DNA of 59,588 nt, taken from positions 1 to 59,588 of the IMG/VR virus record IMGVR_UViG_3300035195_000305; one strand, 5' to 3'. How positions within the stretch are numbered: position 1 is the first letter of the stretch; every line of letters starts with the position of its first letter. Positions 45,586 through 53,449 of the stretch are shown in pieces. The stretch comes from a virus. Made by a program: the position numbers and the translations under genes. The notes beneath the pieces were generated by a model, which searched no databases, was not told where the DNA came from, and saw nothing but the letters and a program-made list of their open reading frames with translations.

Positions 45586-45925
45586 TTTTTTTTCTTGTAT
45601 GAGTCACTACTCTATGGCAATTAGCACATCTGATTTCACACTTATCTATTTCTTTTTTTATTGTTTCTATGCTATAAGAATTTCTAACCATATTTGAAAT
45701 ACACATTATTTTTTTTCCTCTTACGTGATCAAAATCTAATACTAATGGATTGGTTTCTCCGCAGTCTATACATTTAGATATGCTTTTAATTGCATCAATA
45801 TATTCTTTAGCTTTTCTTCTTTGACTTTTATTTCTTAAATAAGATCTTTTTTTTATCTTTTTTTTATTAGCCTCATAATGACGTTTAGATGCAGCAGCCT
45901 GATCTTTTTTATCTTTATAAGCCAT
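45578..45925 (-). CDS. HNH endonuclease
   Basis: A 115-aa protein with a Lys-rich first half and a clear HNH core: CIDCG near 56-60, LVLDFDHVRGKK (the first His), IETIKKEIDKCEIRCANCH with the paired Cys and catalytic His. Two CxxC units bind zinc. It may be a homing enzyme or a nuclease aiding packaging or host DNA breakdown. It sits at the end of the early region near the convergence point. Confidence 0.88.
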   Translation of the reverse strand: MAYKDKKDQAAASKRHYEANKKKIKKRSYLRNKSQRRKAKEYIDAIKSISKCIDCGETNPLVLDFDHVRGKKIMCISNMVRNSYSIETIKKEIDKCEIRCANCHRVVTHTRKKNE

Positions 45926-45957
45926 CTCTTTATTAGCGAGGCCAAATAACTATTATA

Positions 45958-46149
45958 CTACACTTCATCAGACATGGAAATTATTAAATCGTTTAATTCT
46001 TTTATTAAATTTTGAGCTTTAACTTTAGCCTCTTCATAATTCCTGTCCATTAAATCTTCATATAAATTATCTCCAAAGTCATGAATAGAGCTACAAACAT
46101 GTTTGATGTGTGTTATTTCTCTGGTATCCTCTGTTGCTACTCCTGGCAT
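45958..46149 (-). CDS. Small helical acidic protein
   Basis: A 63-aa protein of two helices (REITHIKHVCSSIHDFGDN then YEEAKVKAQNLIKELNDLI), ending MSDEV. No family is recognised. It overlaps the DnaA-like gene by 13 bp. Confidence 0.62.
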   Translation of the reverse strand: MPGVATEDTREITHIKHVCSSIHDFGDNLYEDLMDRNYEEAKVKAQNLIKELNDLIISMSDEV

Positions 46150-46571
46150 GGAAACTTAATCGTGTTTTTTATATTTTTTAACTCTTCTTGAACATCTATT
46201 AGGGACAAATTTAACATTTTATTTTGTTCTCGCAAATCATTTAGTTCTTTTTTTAATTGTAATGGCTTGAGTTCTACGTATTCATCAGCTTGACCTTTCC
46301 ATGTAGCCAGTATAAGATGGTAGTCTCTTTTCATTTGAGGATACTGTAACAACATGTAGGGAAATTGTTTTAAAGCATTCATTACGGTAGCATGATTTTT
46401 TCTAAAACATAATCCTATTTTAGGGTAAGTCATTAAGCATTCGTCTCTTAATATTTTATAACATATTGCTCTGGCTTTTATAAACTCTTCTGTTCTGGTT
46501 GTAAGATGAATGTCTATATTGTAATGGGAGTTAACTATGTTTTTTATTGCTATTACTTTTTCTTCGTTCAT
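46137..46571 (-). CDS. DnaA domain-IV-like protein
   Basis: A 144-aa protein. Residues 20-72 (TTRTEEFIKARAICYKILRDECLMTYPKIGLCFRKNHATVMNALKQ) match the DNA-binding domain IV of DnaA: the basic helix, then the signature xNHATVxxA close to DnaA's DHATVLHA. There is no AAA+ domain; the C-terminal 50 residues form a coiled coil instead. It could bind origin or operator boxes as an initiator or a competitor of host DnaA. Confidence 0.75.
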   Translation of the reverse strand: MNEEKVIAIKNIVNSHYNIDIHLTTRTEEFIKARAICYKILRDECLMTYPKIGLCFRKNHATVMNALKQFPYMLLQYPQMKRDYHLILATWKGQADEYVELKPLQLKKELNDLREQNKMLNLSLIDVQEELKNIKNTIKFPCQE

Positions 46572-46875
46572 TTAATTTTAAATTTAATAGGTCTAAGTAC
46601 TCATCCATATCTATAAATTTTAAATCTGATAAGATAGGGTTTGAAGAATGGTCTTTTATTATTTCTACTGCAAAAGTAATAGGCTCATTATCATCACTTA
46701 TCACCATGCCTTCCATTACTGTTGACACCAATAAGTTTGGGGTTACCTTGTACTCGTTTTCTTGTATATATTTTGCTATTTTAATACCAGTTCTAATATC
46801 TATATCCTGTAGTGTTTCTACAAAGTCTTCTTCAATATCAAATCCCGCCTCGGTATACTTCGGTTTTGCATCCAT
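46531..46875 (-). CDS. Hypothetical acidic protein
   Basis: A 114-aa protein (MDAKPKYTEAGFDIEEDFV...), largely helical with a beta core near 55-95 and a basic tail. It overlaps the DnaA-like gene by 41 bp and the VRR-NUC gene by 38 bp. No recognised family; likely part of the replication cluster. Confidence 0.6.
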   Translation of the reverse strand: MDAKPKYTEAGFDIEEDFVETLQDIDIRTGIKIAKYIQENEYKVTPNLLVSTVMEGMVISDDNEPITFAVEIIKDHSSNPILSDLKFIDMDEYLDLLNLKLNERRKSNSNKKHS

Positions 46876-47083
46876 GTTTTTCTAATTCTTTTAGTCTATA
46901 TTCTTGTAGCTTGGATAATTTACCTGTTGGTTTCTTTACTTCTGAAAATAATACATCGCAGTTAGGAGGGATCGCAAGGAGATCGGGGATACCATTCTTA
47001 TTAGTCTTTATTAGCTTAAGAACATAGTATCCTTCCGACTCCAGTTGCTTAATCCTTTGCATTTGTATTTGCTGTTCAGTCAC
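46838..47083 (-). CDS. VRR-NUC-type nuclease
   Basis: An 81-aa minimal VRR-NUC fold: GIPDLLAI with Asp34, LFSEVKKPTGKLS with Glu48 and Lys50, then LQEYRLKEL with Gln60: the PD-(D/E)xK core. Such small nucleases resolve branched DNA. Directly downstream of the SNF2-type helicase (8-bp overlap), a pairing common in phages, so the two may act together. Confidence 0.85.
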   Translation of the reverse strand: MTEQQIQMQRIKQLESEGYYVLKLIKTNKNGIPDLLAIPPNCDVLFSEVKKPTGKLSKLQEYRLKELEKHGCKTEVYRGGI

Positions 47084-48317
47084 TGGACAAATTTATAAAT
47101 TTTCTTCTAAAGTGAGTAAGCGTGTAATCCTTCTTTTTAACTACAGCTTTATAAATATCTTTTTCTATACCTCCTTTACTAAATATCCAGTATACATCAT
47201 TCTTTAATCTATCTTTAGTTGTCATACGATCTCTTGATTGCCAATAAGATGTGGCACTAAAGTCAATATTATAGTACACCAACGCATTAGCTTTTCGCAA
47301 ACTAATACCTTCTCTTCCACTTACAATTTGAAGTGCTATATTTTTATTAGTGGTATTAAAACAATCTAAGTCCGTACATATTTCATCTCCAAAAACTTCT
47401 TTAATAGCATTTAATTCTTCCTTAAACTTATAAAAGATACCTATCTTAAATCCTTTGAATGTTTTATTTATAAACTCAGCCTTACTTAAGTCCAGTACCA
47501 TAGAGTTTCCGCTCTCAAATTTTATAGTTCCGCTACACATTTGATGAACCTTAGTCATTAGTTTTACTGAGGTATCCGCAAGTATTACTTCACTCTCTCC
47601 TTCTACAACTAAATCTTTTTTTAATTTATTAATTAAATTAATTGTTTCTGGTTTAATATCAACCTCTAAAATATGTTCAGTAGTTTCCACTATGAATCCA
47701 GCTTCTTTTTGGCTAAAGTTGATAGTATAAAGAGACATATCTTCTATTATTTTTTTACTTCCTTTAGAATAGTCGTTAATATAGAGTCCTCCTATTTTTT
47801 TTTGTGATACCTTAACATATTCTTTAGCAAATTTATAGAAGTTTTTATACTGACTAAAAGGGTTGTTGGGTATAAAGTATACTTGATGAAACATTTGAGA
47901 ATACGACTCAGGAGTAGGAGTTCCGCTTAGTAACATAACATAAGGTTTTGATCTCGCTATAATGTTAGATACTTTTTTTGATCTACCGCTTGGTTTTGGA
48001 AATGCTCCCATACCATGAGCCTCATCACATATTACTACGTCCCATCCAGTCTGTTTTACTTTGTGTAATGATTCATAATTAATAACCTGTAACTCAAAGT
48101 CAGGATAAAGCAATTCATAATCATTTTCTATACTGGAAATAGCTTTCTTTTTAGTTATAAATAAAACTTTTTTTATATTTAGGTTTTCACATATACCTAA
48201 GCTTGTTAAGGTTTTACCAGTTCTAACTTCCATTGCTAAATAAAGAAACTTATTCTTTTTTATTATGACTAACCCATTAGATATGATGTCTTTTTGATAG
48301 TCTCTAAACTCTATCAT
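47076..48317 (-). CDS. SNF2-family helicase/ATPase
   Basis: A 413-aa SF2 protein. Walker A EVRTGKT (30-36), DEAH box (98-101), motif III SGTP (131-134), and the helicase-C motifs SGREGISLRKA then NIDFSATSYWQSRDRMT near 340-375. Compact phage members of this family (about 400-450 aa) act as replication or recombination translocases. It overlaps the primase-helicase gene by 4 bp and the VRR-NUC gene by 8 bp. Confidence 0.93.
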   Translation of the reverse strand: MIEFRDYQKDIISNGLVIIKKNKFLYLAMEVRTGKTLTSLGICENLNIKKVLFITKKKAISSIENDYELLYPDFELQVINYESLHKVKQTGWDVVICDEAHGMGAFPKPSGRSKKVSNIIARSKPYVMLLSGTPTPESYSQMFHQVYFIPNNPFSQYKNFYKFAKEYVKVSQKKIGGLYINDYSKGSKKIIEDMSLYTINFSQKEAGFIVETTEHILEVDIKPETINLINKLKKDLVVEGESEVILADTSVKLMTKVHQMCSGTIKFESGNSMVLDLSKAEFINKTFKGFKIGIFYKFKEELNAIKEVFGDEICTDLDCFNTTNKNIALQIVSGREGISLRKANALVYYNIDFSATSYWQSRDRMTTKDRLKNDVYWIFSKGGIEKDIYKAVVKKKDYTLTHFRRKFINLSSD

Positions 48318-50716
48318 ATATCTATGGATGTTTGCTTTTCTTTCTTTATAAATTCAATCCATTTTCCTATCATATCTCTACCCTCTAAAGGATAGCACTC
48401 ATATTTATACTGAGAAAAAGATGATAGCCATTTTCCAAATCTAACTCTGCTTACAGCCATTCTTGATTTAGGAGCATAATCAGGATATTCATTAGTAAAA
48501 TCAAGATACAAATCATTTATTTTAATTCTATCTCCTGGAACTAACTTAGAGTTTGCACTTCCCCCTATTACTCCACACCACTCAATAAACTCGTGAGATG
48601 TTTCGGCAGAAAATTGTCTTGCTTTTAAGTTAACAAAATCACTTTTTAATAATCCTTTTTCTAAATATAGTTGCAGATTTTTTATCATATAATTATCAAA
48701 TTGACACCAGTCATTATCATCCCACTCTCCAAACATAAGTTTACTAAACTCTACAAGAGGTGTAAACTCTTTGGTATAAAATTGACTTAATTCTAATTCC
48801 CATTTTCTTCTTTCAAAAGAAGATCCTTTTCCTTTTATTGCGTAGTTAGTAGTTATAGCTACTTTAGGAGATTTGCTAAATGGTATTTTTATTGCATCTT
48901 TATTCTTCTTTTCAAGAGTTAATCCTTCAGTTACCACACTAAATAATCTTTCAAAGTCAAAGTGTTTCTTAACATCATCAAAACAAAGTATTTGAGTATC
49001 AGCAGAAACTAATTGATAAGCAAATGATTTTTCAAAGTTAAATGATTTACCATCTATAACAACTAACTTTTTCATGTGAGATAATCCGGTCATAAACAAT
49101 CCTTTTCCAGTACCACCTTCAGGGTTGTCTGATATAACCTCATCATTAAGTATGGTGGCTGGGCAGTAAGATAAATTTTTCCATCCATGTAGTAAATAAC
49201 CTATAGTAGATTCCATTGATTTGGTTCTTTTTTCAGTACCCCCACTAATATTATTGATAAAAGTTTTATAATCACAATCAGTAATTTCACATATATCAAA
49301 CACTCTGTTTATTACATGATCCTTCCAAACATAACCTCCTAAGTCTAAGTAATCAATAGGTATAACCTCATCTTTAGTTATTTTAACTGCACAATTTTTG
49401 TAGTATAAATAAGCAGTGCTTTTATTGTCGGCAATAAAATAAACATTAATAGAAGATAATAAAGTTAAGAACTCCTCTCTAAAATATCTAACTTGATCTG
49501 CAAAGTAATTATAAACTGATATATCATCTATATCTAACAAGTAATTTAAGATAAAATCTTTAATTTCTTTTTCTGAAGTATGGTCTATCAGGTTGTTAGT
49601 TACTTTAACAAATACGTAGTTCTTACTTCCTTCAGGGTTAAACTTGTAAAAACCATTATCTTCTAAAAACTTTTTAAAAGATATATGTACAATCTTTACT
49701 ACTCCCTTTTCTGATTTGCTCCAAAACTTTTGTTTATCCTGTTCTTCCTCCAGCCTCCTAATAACATTATCTATAACGCTGTCCTCTACTTCAGAGCTAT
49801 CTTCTATATGAGATTTTATTTCCCCTTTAGACACGCCCTTTCTTAATTTAGACTTAACCTCATTTACTCTTTCTTCATCTTCATAATATTTAGTTCCAAA
49901 ATTCTGGACTTGTTTATATGCTGAACTAATCGTTCTTTTAATTTCATTTTGAGAAAAGTCTTTACTTACAAAATTATTCATTATGTATTCAGCTAAAGTT
50001 CTATTAACTCCAAAATCATTAAACGCTGAAGCCAGTATATATACATTATTATTTCTCTCTCCACTATTTAATCCATACTTCCTTTCCCACCACTTCATTA
50101 GTATATCTACTATTTTATTTTCATCAGTTATAGGTATAGTTTGTATGTCTTTGTGTTTTACTACCTCTTGATATTCTTGCTCTATAATTTGATTAAAAAT
50201 ACTGGATTGTTCATTAATATGAATTAAAGGATCATAGCTTTCATAACATACTCTTGATATATTTTTACAAGATATATCAAAGTAATCACTATCATAATGA
50301 TGTTGTAATGAATTAAAAAATTGCTTATGAGTTTCCGCCTCAGCTGGTATCTTTACTAATACTTTTAATCCTAATCCGCTGGGTGAAATGAAACATGAAT
50401 ATGTGTATCTATCTTTTGTTATATTTTCTTTTTCTTCCAGTAATTCTTTTTCAGATGGAAAGTTGTCAAAATCCAAACATATAAGACCACTATGCTCAGT
50501 GATAGATGCATCATTTCTTTTTGTAAATTTACCACTAAAACATACTGCTGGTAATGATTGCTTTAATTTATTTCTTATTTCTTTGTCTTTCTCTCCCCTT
50601 ATTGATTTTACTATGTCTTTGGATGCTCCTACTTGAATTCTTTCTAATATCCTTGATACATCTCTATAAAAAGGTTGAGAAGTATCTTTAATGTCTTTAA
50701 ATATGGTTATTTCCAT
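48314..50716 (-). CDS. Primase-helicase (VirE-N/BT4734-type primase plus SF3-like helicase)
   Basis: An 800-aa protein. Residues 1-170 resemble the BT4734/VirE-N domain (SGLICLDFDNFPSEKEL then CFISPSGLGLKVLVKIP), an archaeo-eukaryotic-type primase fold. A middle helical PriCT-like part (about 200-300) follows, then a D5/SF3-type helicase with Walker A NPEGGTGKGLF near 532-542 and ILCFDDV near 580. It primes and unwinds DNA at the phage fork. It starts after an AT-rich, repeat-bearing gap. Replicative polymerase is absent from the window, so it must hand over to the host enzyme. Confidence 0.88.
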   Translation of the reverse strand: MEITIFKDIKDTSQPFYRDVSRILERIQVGASKDIVKSIRGEKDKEIRNKLKQSLPAVCFSGKFTKRNDASITEHSGLICLDFDNFPSEKELLEEKENITKDRYTYSCFISPSGLGLKVLVKIPAEAETHKQFFNSLQHHYDSDYFDISCKNISRVCYESYDPLIHINEQSSIFNQIIEQEYQEVVKHKDIQTIPITDENKIVDILMKWWERKYGLNSGERNNNVYILASAFNDFGVNRTLAEYIMNNFVSKDFSQNEIKRTISSAYKQVQNFGTKYYEDEERVNEVKSKLRKGVSKGEIKSHIEDSSEVEDSVIDNVIRRLEEEQDKQKFWSKSEKGVVKIVHISFKKFLEDNGFYKFNPEGSKNYVFVKVTNNLIDHTSEKEIKDFILNYLLDIDDISVYNYFADQVRYFREEFLTLLSSINVYFIADNKSTAYLYYKNCAVKITKDEVIPIDYLDLGGYVWKDHVINRVFDICEITDCDYKTFINNISGGTEKRTKSMESTIGYLLHGWKNLSYCPATILNDEVISDNPEGGTGKGLFMTGLSHMKKLVVIDGKSFNFEKSFAYQLVSADTQILCFDDVKKHFDFERLFSVVTEGLTLEKKNKDAIKIPFSKSPKVAITTNYAIKGKGSSFERRKWELELSQFYTKEFTPLVEFSKLMFGEWDDNDWCQFDNYMIKNLQLYLEKGLLKSDFVNLKARQFSAETSHEFIEWCGVIGGSANSKLVPGDRIKINDLYLDFTNEYPDYAPKSRMAVSRVRFGKWLSSFSQYKYECYPLEGRDMIGKWIEFIKKEKQTSIDI

Positions 50717-50718
50717 TG

Positions 50719-50751
50719 TTTATGTTGATTTTATGTTGATTTTATGTCAGT
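50719..50751. repeat. 11-bp direct repeats upstream of the primase gene
   Basis: Three consecutive 11-bp units: TTTATGTTGAT, TTTATGTTGAT, and TTTATGTcagt. The period is close to one helical turn, as in origin iterons. It sits 3 bp before the primase-helicase start codon (which is at 50716 reading leftward). Confidence 0.65.
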
Positions 50752-50912
50752 TTTATTTTTACTTTTTATCTAATTACTTCTTATATTCTTTTTATTTATG
50801 TTAATATGTTAATAATATATATATATAAAATAATAAAAGAATATGTATATATTAATATGTTACTAATAGTCTGTTTATAAACCTTAAACTTAACATGTCA
50901 ACATATATTAAT
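50752..50912. other. AT-rich tract, candidate replication origin
   Basis: About 160 bp of nearly pure A/T with TATGTTAATATGTTAA at 50797-50812 (also at 977-992), TA-dinucleotide runs and no gene. A TTGACA-N16-TATAAA sigma-70-like pair lies on the minus strand at 50896-50901 and 50874-50879, but no TAnnTTTG element was found. With the 11-bp repeats this is the best origin candidate. Confidence 0.45.
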
Positions 50913-50913
50913 G

Positions 50914-50939
50914 CAAAAGAAAAGGGGCGAGAAGCCCCT
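50914..50939 (-). terminator. Intrinsic terminator of the recombination operon
   Basis: On the minus strand a 6-bp stem (AGGGGC/GCCCCT) with loop TTCTC is followed by TTTTCTTTT, 22 nt after the stop at 50961. It separates the recombination operon from the primase operon. Confidence 0.85.
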
Positions 50940-50960
50940 CTTCATTGCGTTAAACTTAAT

Positions 50961-51215
50961 TTAGAAAGGTAGATCCTCTTCTTTTGGAGTTTCTTTCTTA
51001 GGTTCAGGCTTATAGGTGTCTACTGCTAAGTAATGTGTTTTACCATACTCATCAGCACCATCTTTTTTAGCCGATACATTTAGCTTGATATACTTTTTCC
51101 CGTTGTATTCAAACATGTGTTCTTGAGGTAAGTCTGTTAAACATACGCTACATGAGATTAAGTTCCCATCAAACTTGGAAACTCCGTTTCCTACATAGAT
51201 TTTTTCTTCTGCCAT
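50961..51215 (-). CDS. Small protein with SSB-like acidic C-terminal tip
   Basis: An 84-aa protein: strands with Gly/Asp turns (EKIYVGNGVSKF, ISCSVCLTDLP, then KYIKLNVSAKKDG and KTHYLAVDTYKP) followed by a Lys/Pro linker and the tip KEEDLPF. The tip closely resembles the DDDIPF tail of SSB, which recruits repair and replication proteins. It lies next to a RecE-like exonuclease and a DUF1071 annealing protein. I infer an SSB-like hub; ssDNA binding itself is unproven. Confidence 0.78.
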   Translation of the reverse strand: MAEEKIYVGNGVSKFDGNLISCSVCLTDLPQEHMFEYNGKKYIKLNVSAKKDGADEYGKTHYLAVDTYKPEPKKETPKEEDLPF

Positions 51216-51218
51216 GAT

Positions 51219-51383
51219 TTAATTTTTATAAATTATTTTTTCCAACTGATTCATTGTAGCCTCCATGAGATTATCCCTTTCGGCTTGAGTATTGAGGTCG
51301 GTTGGAATTTGCAACCACACTACTCTTTCTTTTTTATTAAAGTATTTCTTTAATGATGTAATTTTCAATATCTTCTTTAGCAT
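51219..51383 (-). CDS. 54-aa hypothetical protein
   Basis: Reading frame of 54 codons in the gap between the SSB-tail gene and the RecE-like gene; its start overlaps the RecE-like 3' end by 47 bp. Basic N-terminus (MLKKILKITSLKKYFNKKER), then VVWLQIPTDLNTQAERDNLM and a helix. The coding pattern looks genuine and fills an otherwise odd 120-bp gap. Confidence 0.6.
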   Translation of the reverse strand: MLKKILKITSLKKYFNKKERVVWLQIPTDLNTQAERDNLMEATMNQLEKIIYKN

Positions 51384-52071
51384 CTTTACTATAAAATTTG
51401 TTATACACTTCTATTGCTTTTTCTACTTTTTCCTTACCATTAGATAAGAATGTTTGTGAGGGATGATATATTCCTAACTCCAATGTACTTTTATCTACTA
51501 CATAAAATGCAACTGGCTTATCAAAGAATTGTTGATATAAGTACGCTTGACTATCATAGTTATATTTTCTTGCACTATATTTAAAGTCTTTAATATTTCC
51601 TGTTGTTTTAAGATCTATAATAAAATCTTTGGCAACAATATCAGCTTTACCTTTCCACATCATACCCATAACCTCATGTATTGCTGGTACTTCAAACTTA
51701 TTATCAGTATCATATATGTCCTCAAAAAACTCTAAATTATTTTTCATAACGCTTATAGCCTTATCAATTTCTATTTTCTCTTTTGACAACATCATAAGTG
51801 GGCGTTTATAGTGTAATAATTCCTCTTTGTATTTTTTTGTATTTCTACTGGAGGCATCTATAACCCAAAACTCTACATTATCTATTTTCTCTGGCTCTAA
51901 CATTGCAGTGTGAAAATATCTCCCAACTAACATTGGTTTTGTAAAGTCTTTAGGTTTTCTAAAACTTTTAGGATCATTCAATAGGTTTATAATATCAGAG
52001 TTAGATAAGAAGTTTCTTCCAAACTCTCCATAATAATGATCATCATCTTTTAATTTTTCTAAATCAGTCAT
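51337..52071 (-). CDS. RecE-like PD-(D/E)xK exonuclease
   Basis: A 244-aa protein with GRNFLSNSDIINLLNDPKSF at the start, GRYFHTAMLEP near 50-60 (His of the family), and the nuclease core KGKADIVAKDFIIDLKTTG near 140-158 (Asp, then Asp-x-Lys). Downstream QAYLYQQFF matches the last helix. Such enzymes chew 5' ends to leave 3' single strands for annealing. Next to a DUF1071 annealing-type gene; together they form a Red/RecET-like recombination module. Confidence 0.86.
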   Translation of the reverse strand: MTDLEKLKDDDHYYGEFGRNFLSNSDIINLLNDPKSFRKPKDFTKPMLVGRYFHTAMLEPEKIDNVEFWVIDASSRNTKKYKEELLHYKRPLMMLSKEKIEIDKAISVMKNNLEFFEDIYDTDNKFEVPAIHEVMGMMWKGKADIVAKDFIIDLKTTGNIKDFKYSARKYNYDSQAYLYQQFFDKPVAFYVVDKSTLELGIYHPSQTFLSNGKEKVEKAIEVYNKFYSKDAKEDIENYIIKEIL

Positions 52072-52073
52072 AT

Positions 52074-52682
52074 CTATTTAATGTGTTTAGATATTTCCTT
52101 TTTTACCAGTGGCTTAATTTTGTATTTAACCTCTAAGTTTTTTACAATTTTAGGTAATCCAAGATCTTTATTGTCCGCTACATATTTCAATACCTTAGTA
52201 AAGTTTTCATCTCCTATATTTAACTCAACATGAGTAGGCTTACTTGGTACTGGAGTTTTACTTACCGGTGTTGATGTATGCACTACTAATGATGTATCTT
52301 CCCCTATCCATAAACTTAAACCTAATCCATGCATAGCTATTGCCTTAGCAGTAGATCTTTGTATTGCAGTATTTACATCCATTGAGGAAACTTTTTCAAT
52401 AGAAATAGAATTATTTCTATAATCCATTACTGGCAAATAATCTATATGTTCCATATCACTAATAGTTATACCTACTTTTACATAAGCAGTTTTACCATCA
52501 GTAAAAAAGTTTAATCCAGTATGTTCACTTTCATATACTTTTCTTTGTGCATTAGGATATTCGTTTTTAATCATACTCCAAGCAGTTGCCCAAGATAGAT
52601 AGCTAAATTTCCCTTTCTTTTCAGTTTTATCCTTTACAGATATGGATGATAAATCCTTAAAGATGTTCTTCTTTTTTTCCAT
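52074..52682 (-). CDS. DUF1071-type single-strand annealing protein
   Basis: A 202-aa protein with the family signature: FSYLSWATAWSMIKNEYP near 26-43, NFFTDGKTAYVKVG, LPVMDYRNNSI, and MDVNTAIQRSTAKAIAMHGLGLSLWIGED near 98-128. DUF1071 proteins are grouped with Sak-type recombinases/annealing proteins. Paired with the RecE-like exonuclease (3-nt gap) and the SSB-tail protein. It probably carries out annealing-based recombination and replication repair. Confidence 0.88.
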   Translation of the reverse strand: MEKKKNIFKDLSSISVKDKTEKKGKFSYLSWATAWSMIKNEYPNAQRKVYESEHTGLNFFTDGKTAYVKVGITISDMEHIDYLPVMDYRNNSISIEKVSSMDVNTAIQRSTAKAIAMHGLGLSLWIGEDTSLVVHTSTPVSKTPVPSKPTHVELNIGDENFTKVLKYVADNKDLGLPKIVKNLEVKYKIKPLVKKEISKHIK

Positions 52683-53079
52683 TTGATTTAATTTTATTTA
52701 ATTTAAGTTGTTGTTGTGAATACTTTATTAGTAGCTTATCTCTACTATTTTTTAATTTTTGTATATGCTTATCGTTTTTTCTTGAGTTTACTTCCATCCT
52801 CATTTTATACTCTACAAGATCCAGTTTTCTTTTGCAATTATACATAGATAGCAGAATACATCCTCTTACCCATCCATTAATGTAAAATAGTTCATACTCT
52901 TCCTCACTACATTCTGAGAAATAATCTCCAGATTTATTGCAATTTAATATCTCTATTTTAGATGGGAATTTTTGGAGTTTAGCACCTCTATTTATTATAC
53001 TAAATCCATTTGTAAGTTTATTTTTAATTGCCCCCTGATCCTCTAAAGATTGTGTGTAAATTTCTTCTAAACTATACAC
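52657..53079 (-). CDS. Hypothetical protein of the recombination operon
   Basis: A 140-aa protein, helical with a basic C-terminal half (residues 85-140 rich in Lys and Asn). ECSEEEYELFYINGWVRGCILLSM near 55-80 is the most structured stretch. Overlaps the DUF1071 gene by 26 bp and the DnaA-like gene by 8 bp. No family recognised; perhaps a DNA-binding accessory. Confidence 0.65.
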   Translation of the reverse strand: MYSLEEIYTQSLEDQGAIKNKLTNGFSIINRGAKLQKFPSKIEILNCNKSGDYFSECSEEEYELFYINGWVRGCILLSMYNCKRKLDLVEYKMRMEVNSRKNDKHIQKLKNSRDKLLIKYSQQQLKLNKIKSNGKKEEHL

Positions 53080-53365
53080 CTTGTATGTCAGAAATAAGTT
53101 TTTTAAAATCCTTATCCGTATCTATAAGTGCTTTCGCTTTTTTATATCCATGTATAATTGTAGAATGACAAACGCTATACCCTTGTTCTTCCATAAACCT
53201 TTGTATATATGAAATTCTAATAGGGCGTTCCATACATAAATAGTAAAGCATTTGTCTTGCATCTACTATTTCTCTCTTCTTTGTTCTATCAAACATTTGA
53301 TCTAATGTTAGATGAAACTGGGTGGCAATAGCATTGGCATATTGCTCAAATATATCTTTTTTCAT
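53072..53365 (-). CDS. DnaA domain-IV-like protein
   Basis: A 97-aa protein, first gene of an early operon. Residues 28-75 (KKREIVDARQMLYYLCMERP, then YIQRFMEEQGYSVCHSTIIHGYKKAK) match DnaA domain IV (DARQM, HSTIIH close to DnaA's HTTVLH-type turn). No ATPase domain. It is a second DnaA-IV-like protein in this genome, after 46137-46571. It may bind DnaA-box-like sites or regulate host initiation. Confidence 0.75.
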   Translation of the reverse strand: MKKDIFEQYANAIATQFHLTLDQMFDRTKKREIVDARQMLYYLCMERPIRISYIQRFMEEQGYSVCHSTIIHGYKKAKALIDTDKDFKKLISDIQGV

Positions 53366-53385
53366 ATTTAATTTAATTTAGGTCG

Positions 53386-53417
53386 CTAAGATAATACTTT
53401 AGTATTACTTTACCAAA
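53386..53417 (-). promoter_or_regulatory. Early promoter with palindromic operator
   Basis: Minus strand: TTTG (-33, 53414-53417), 20-nt spacer, and TATCTTAG (-7, 53386-53393; one mismatch to TAnnTTTG). The spacer holds an inverted repeat TAATACT-TT-AGTATTA (53392-53407), whose inner arm abuts the -7 element. The same arms occur at the 57.4-kb promoter, suggesting one repressor or activator controls both. Confidence 0.68.
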
Positions 53418-53449
53418 TTATGTTTAACTTATTTTTATTTCTTTTTTTA

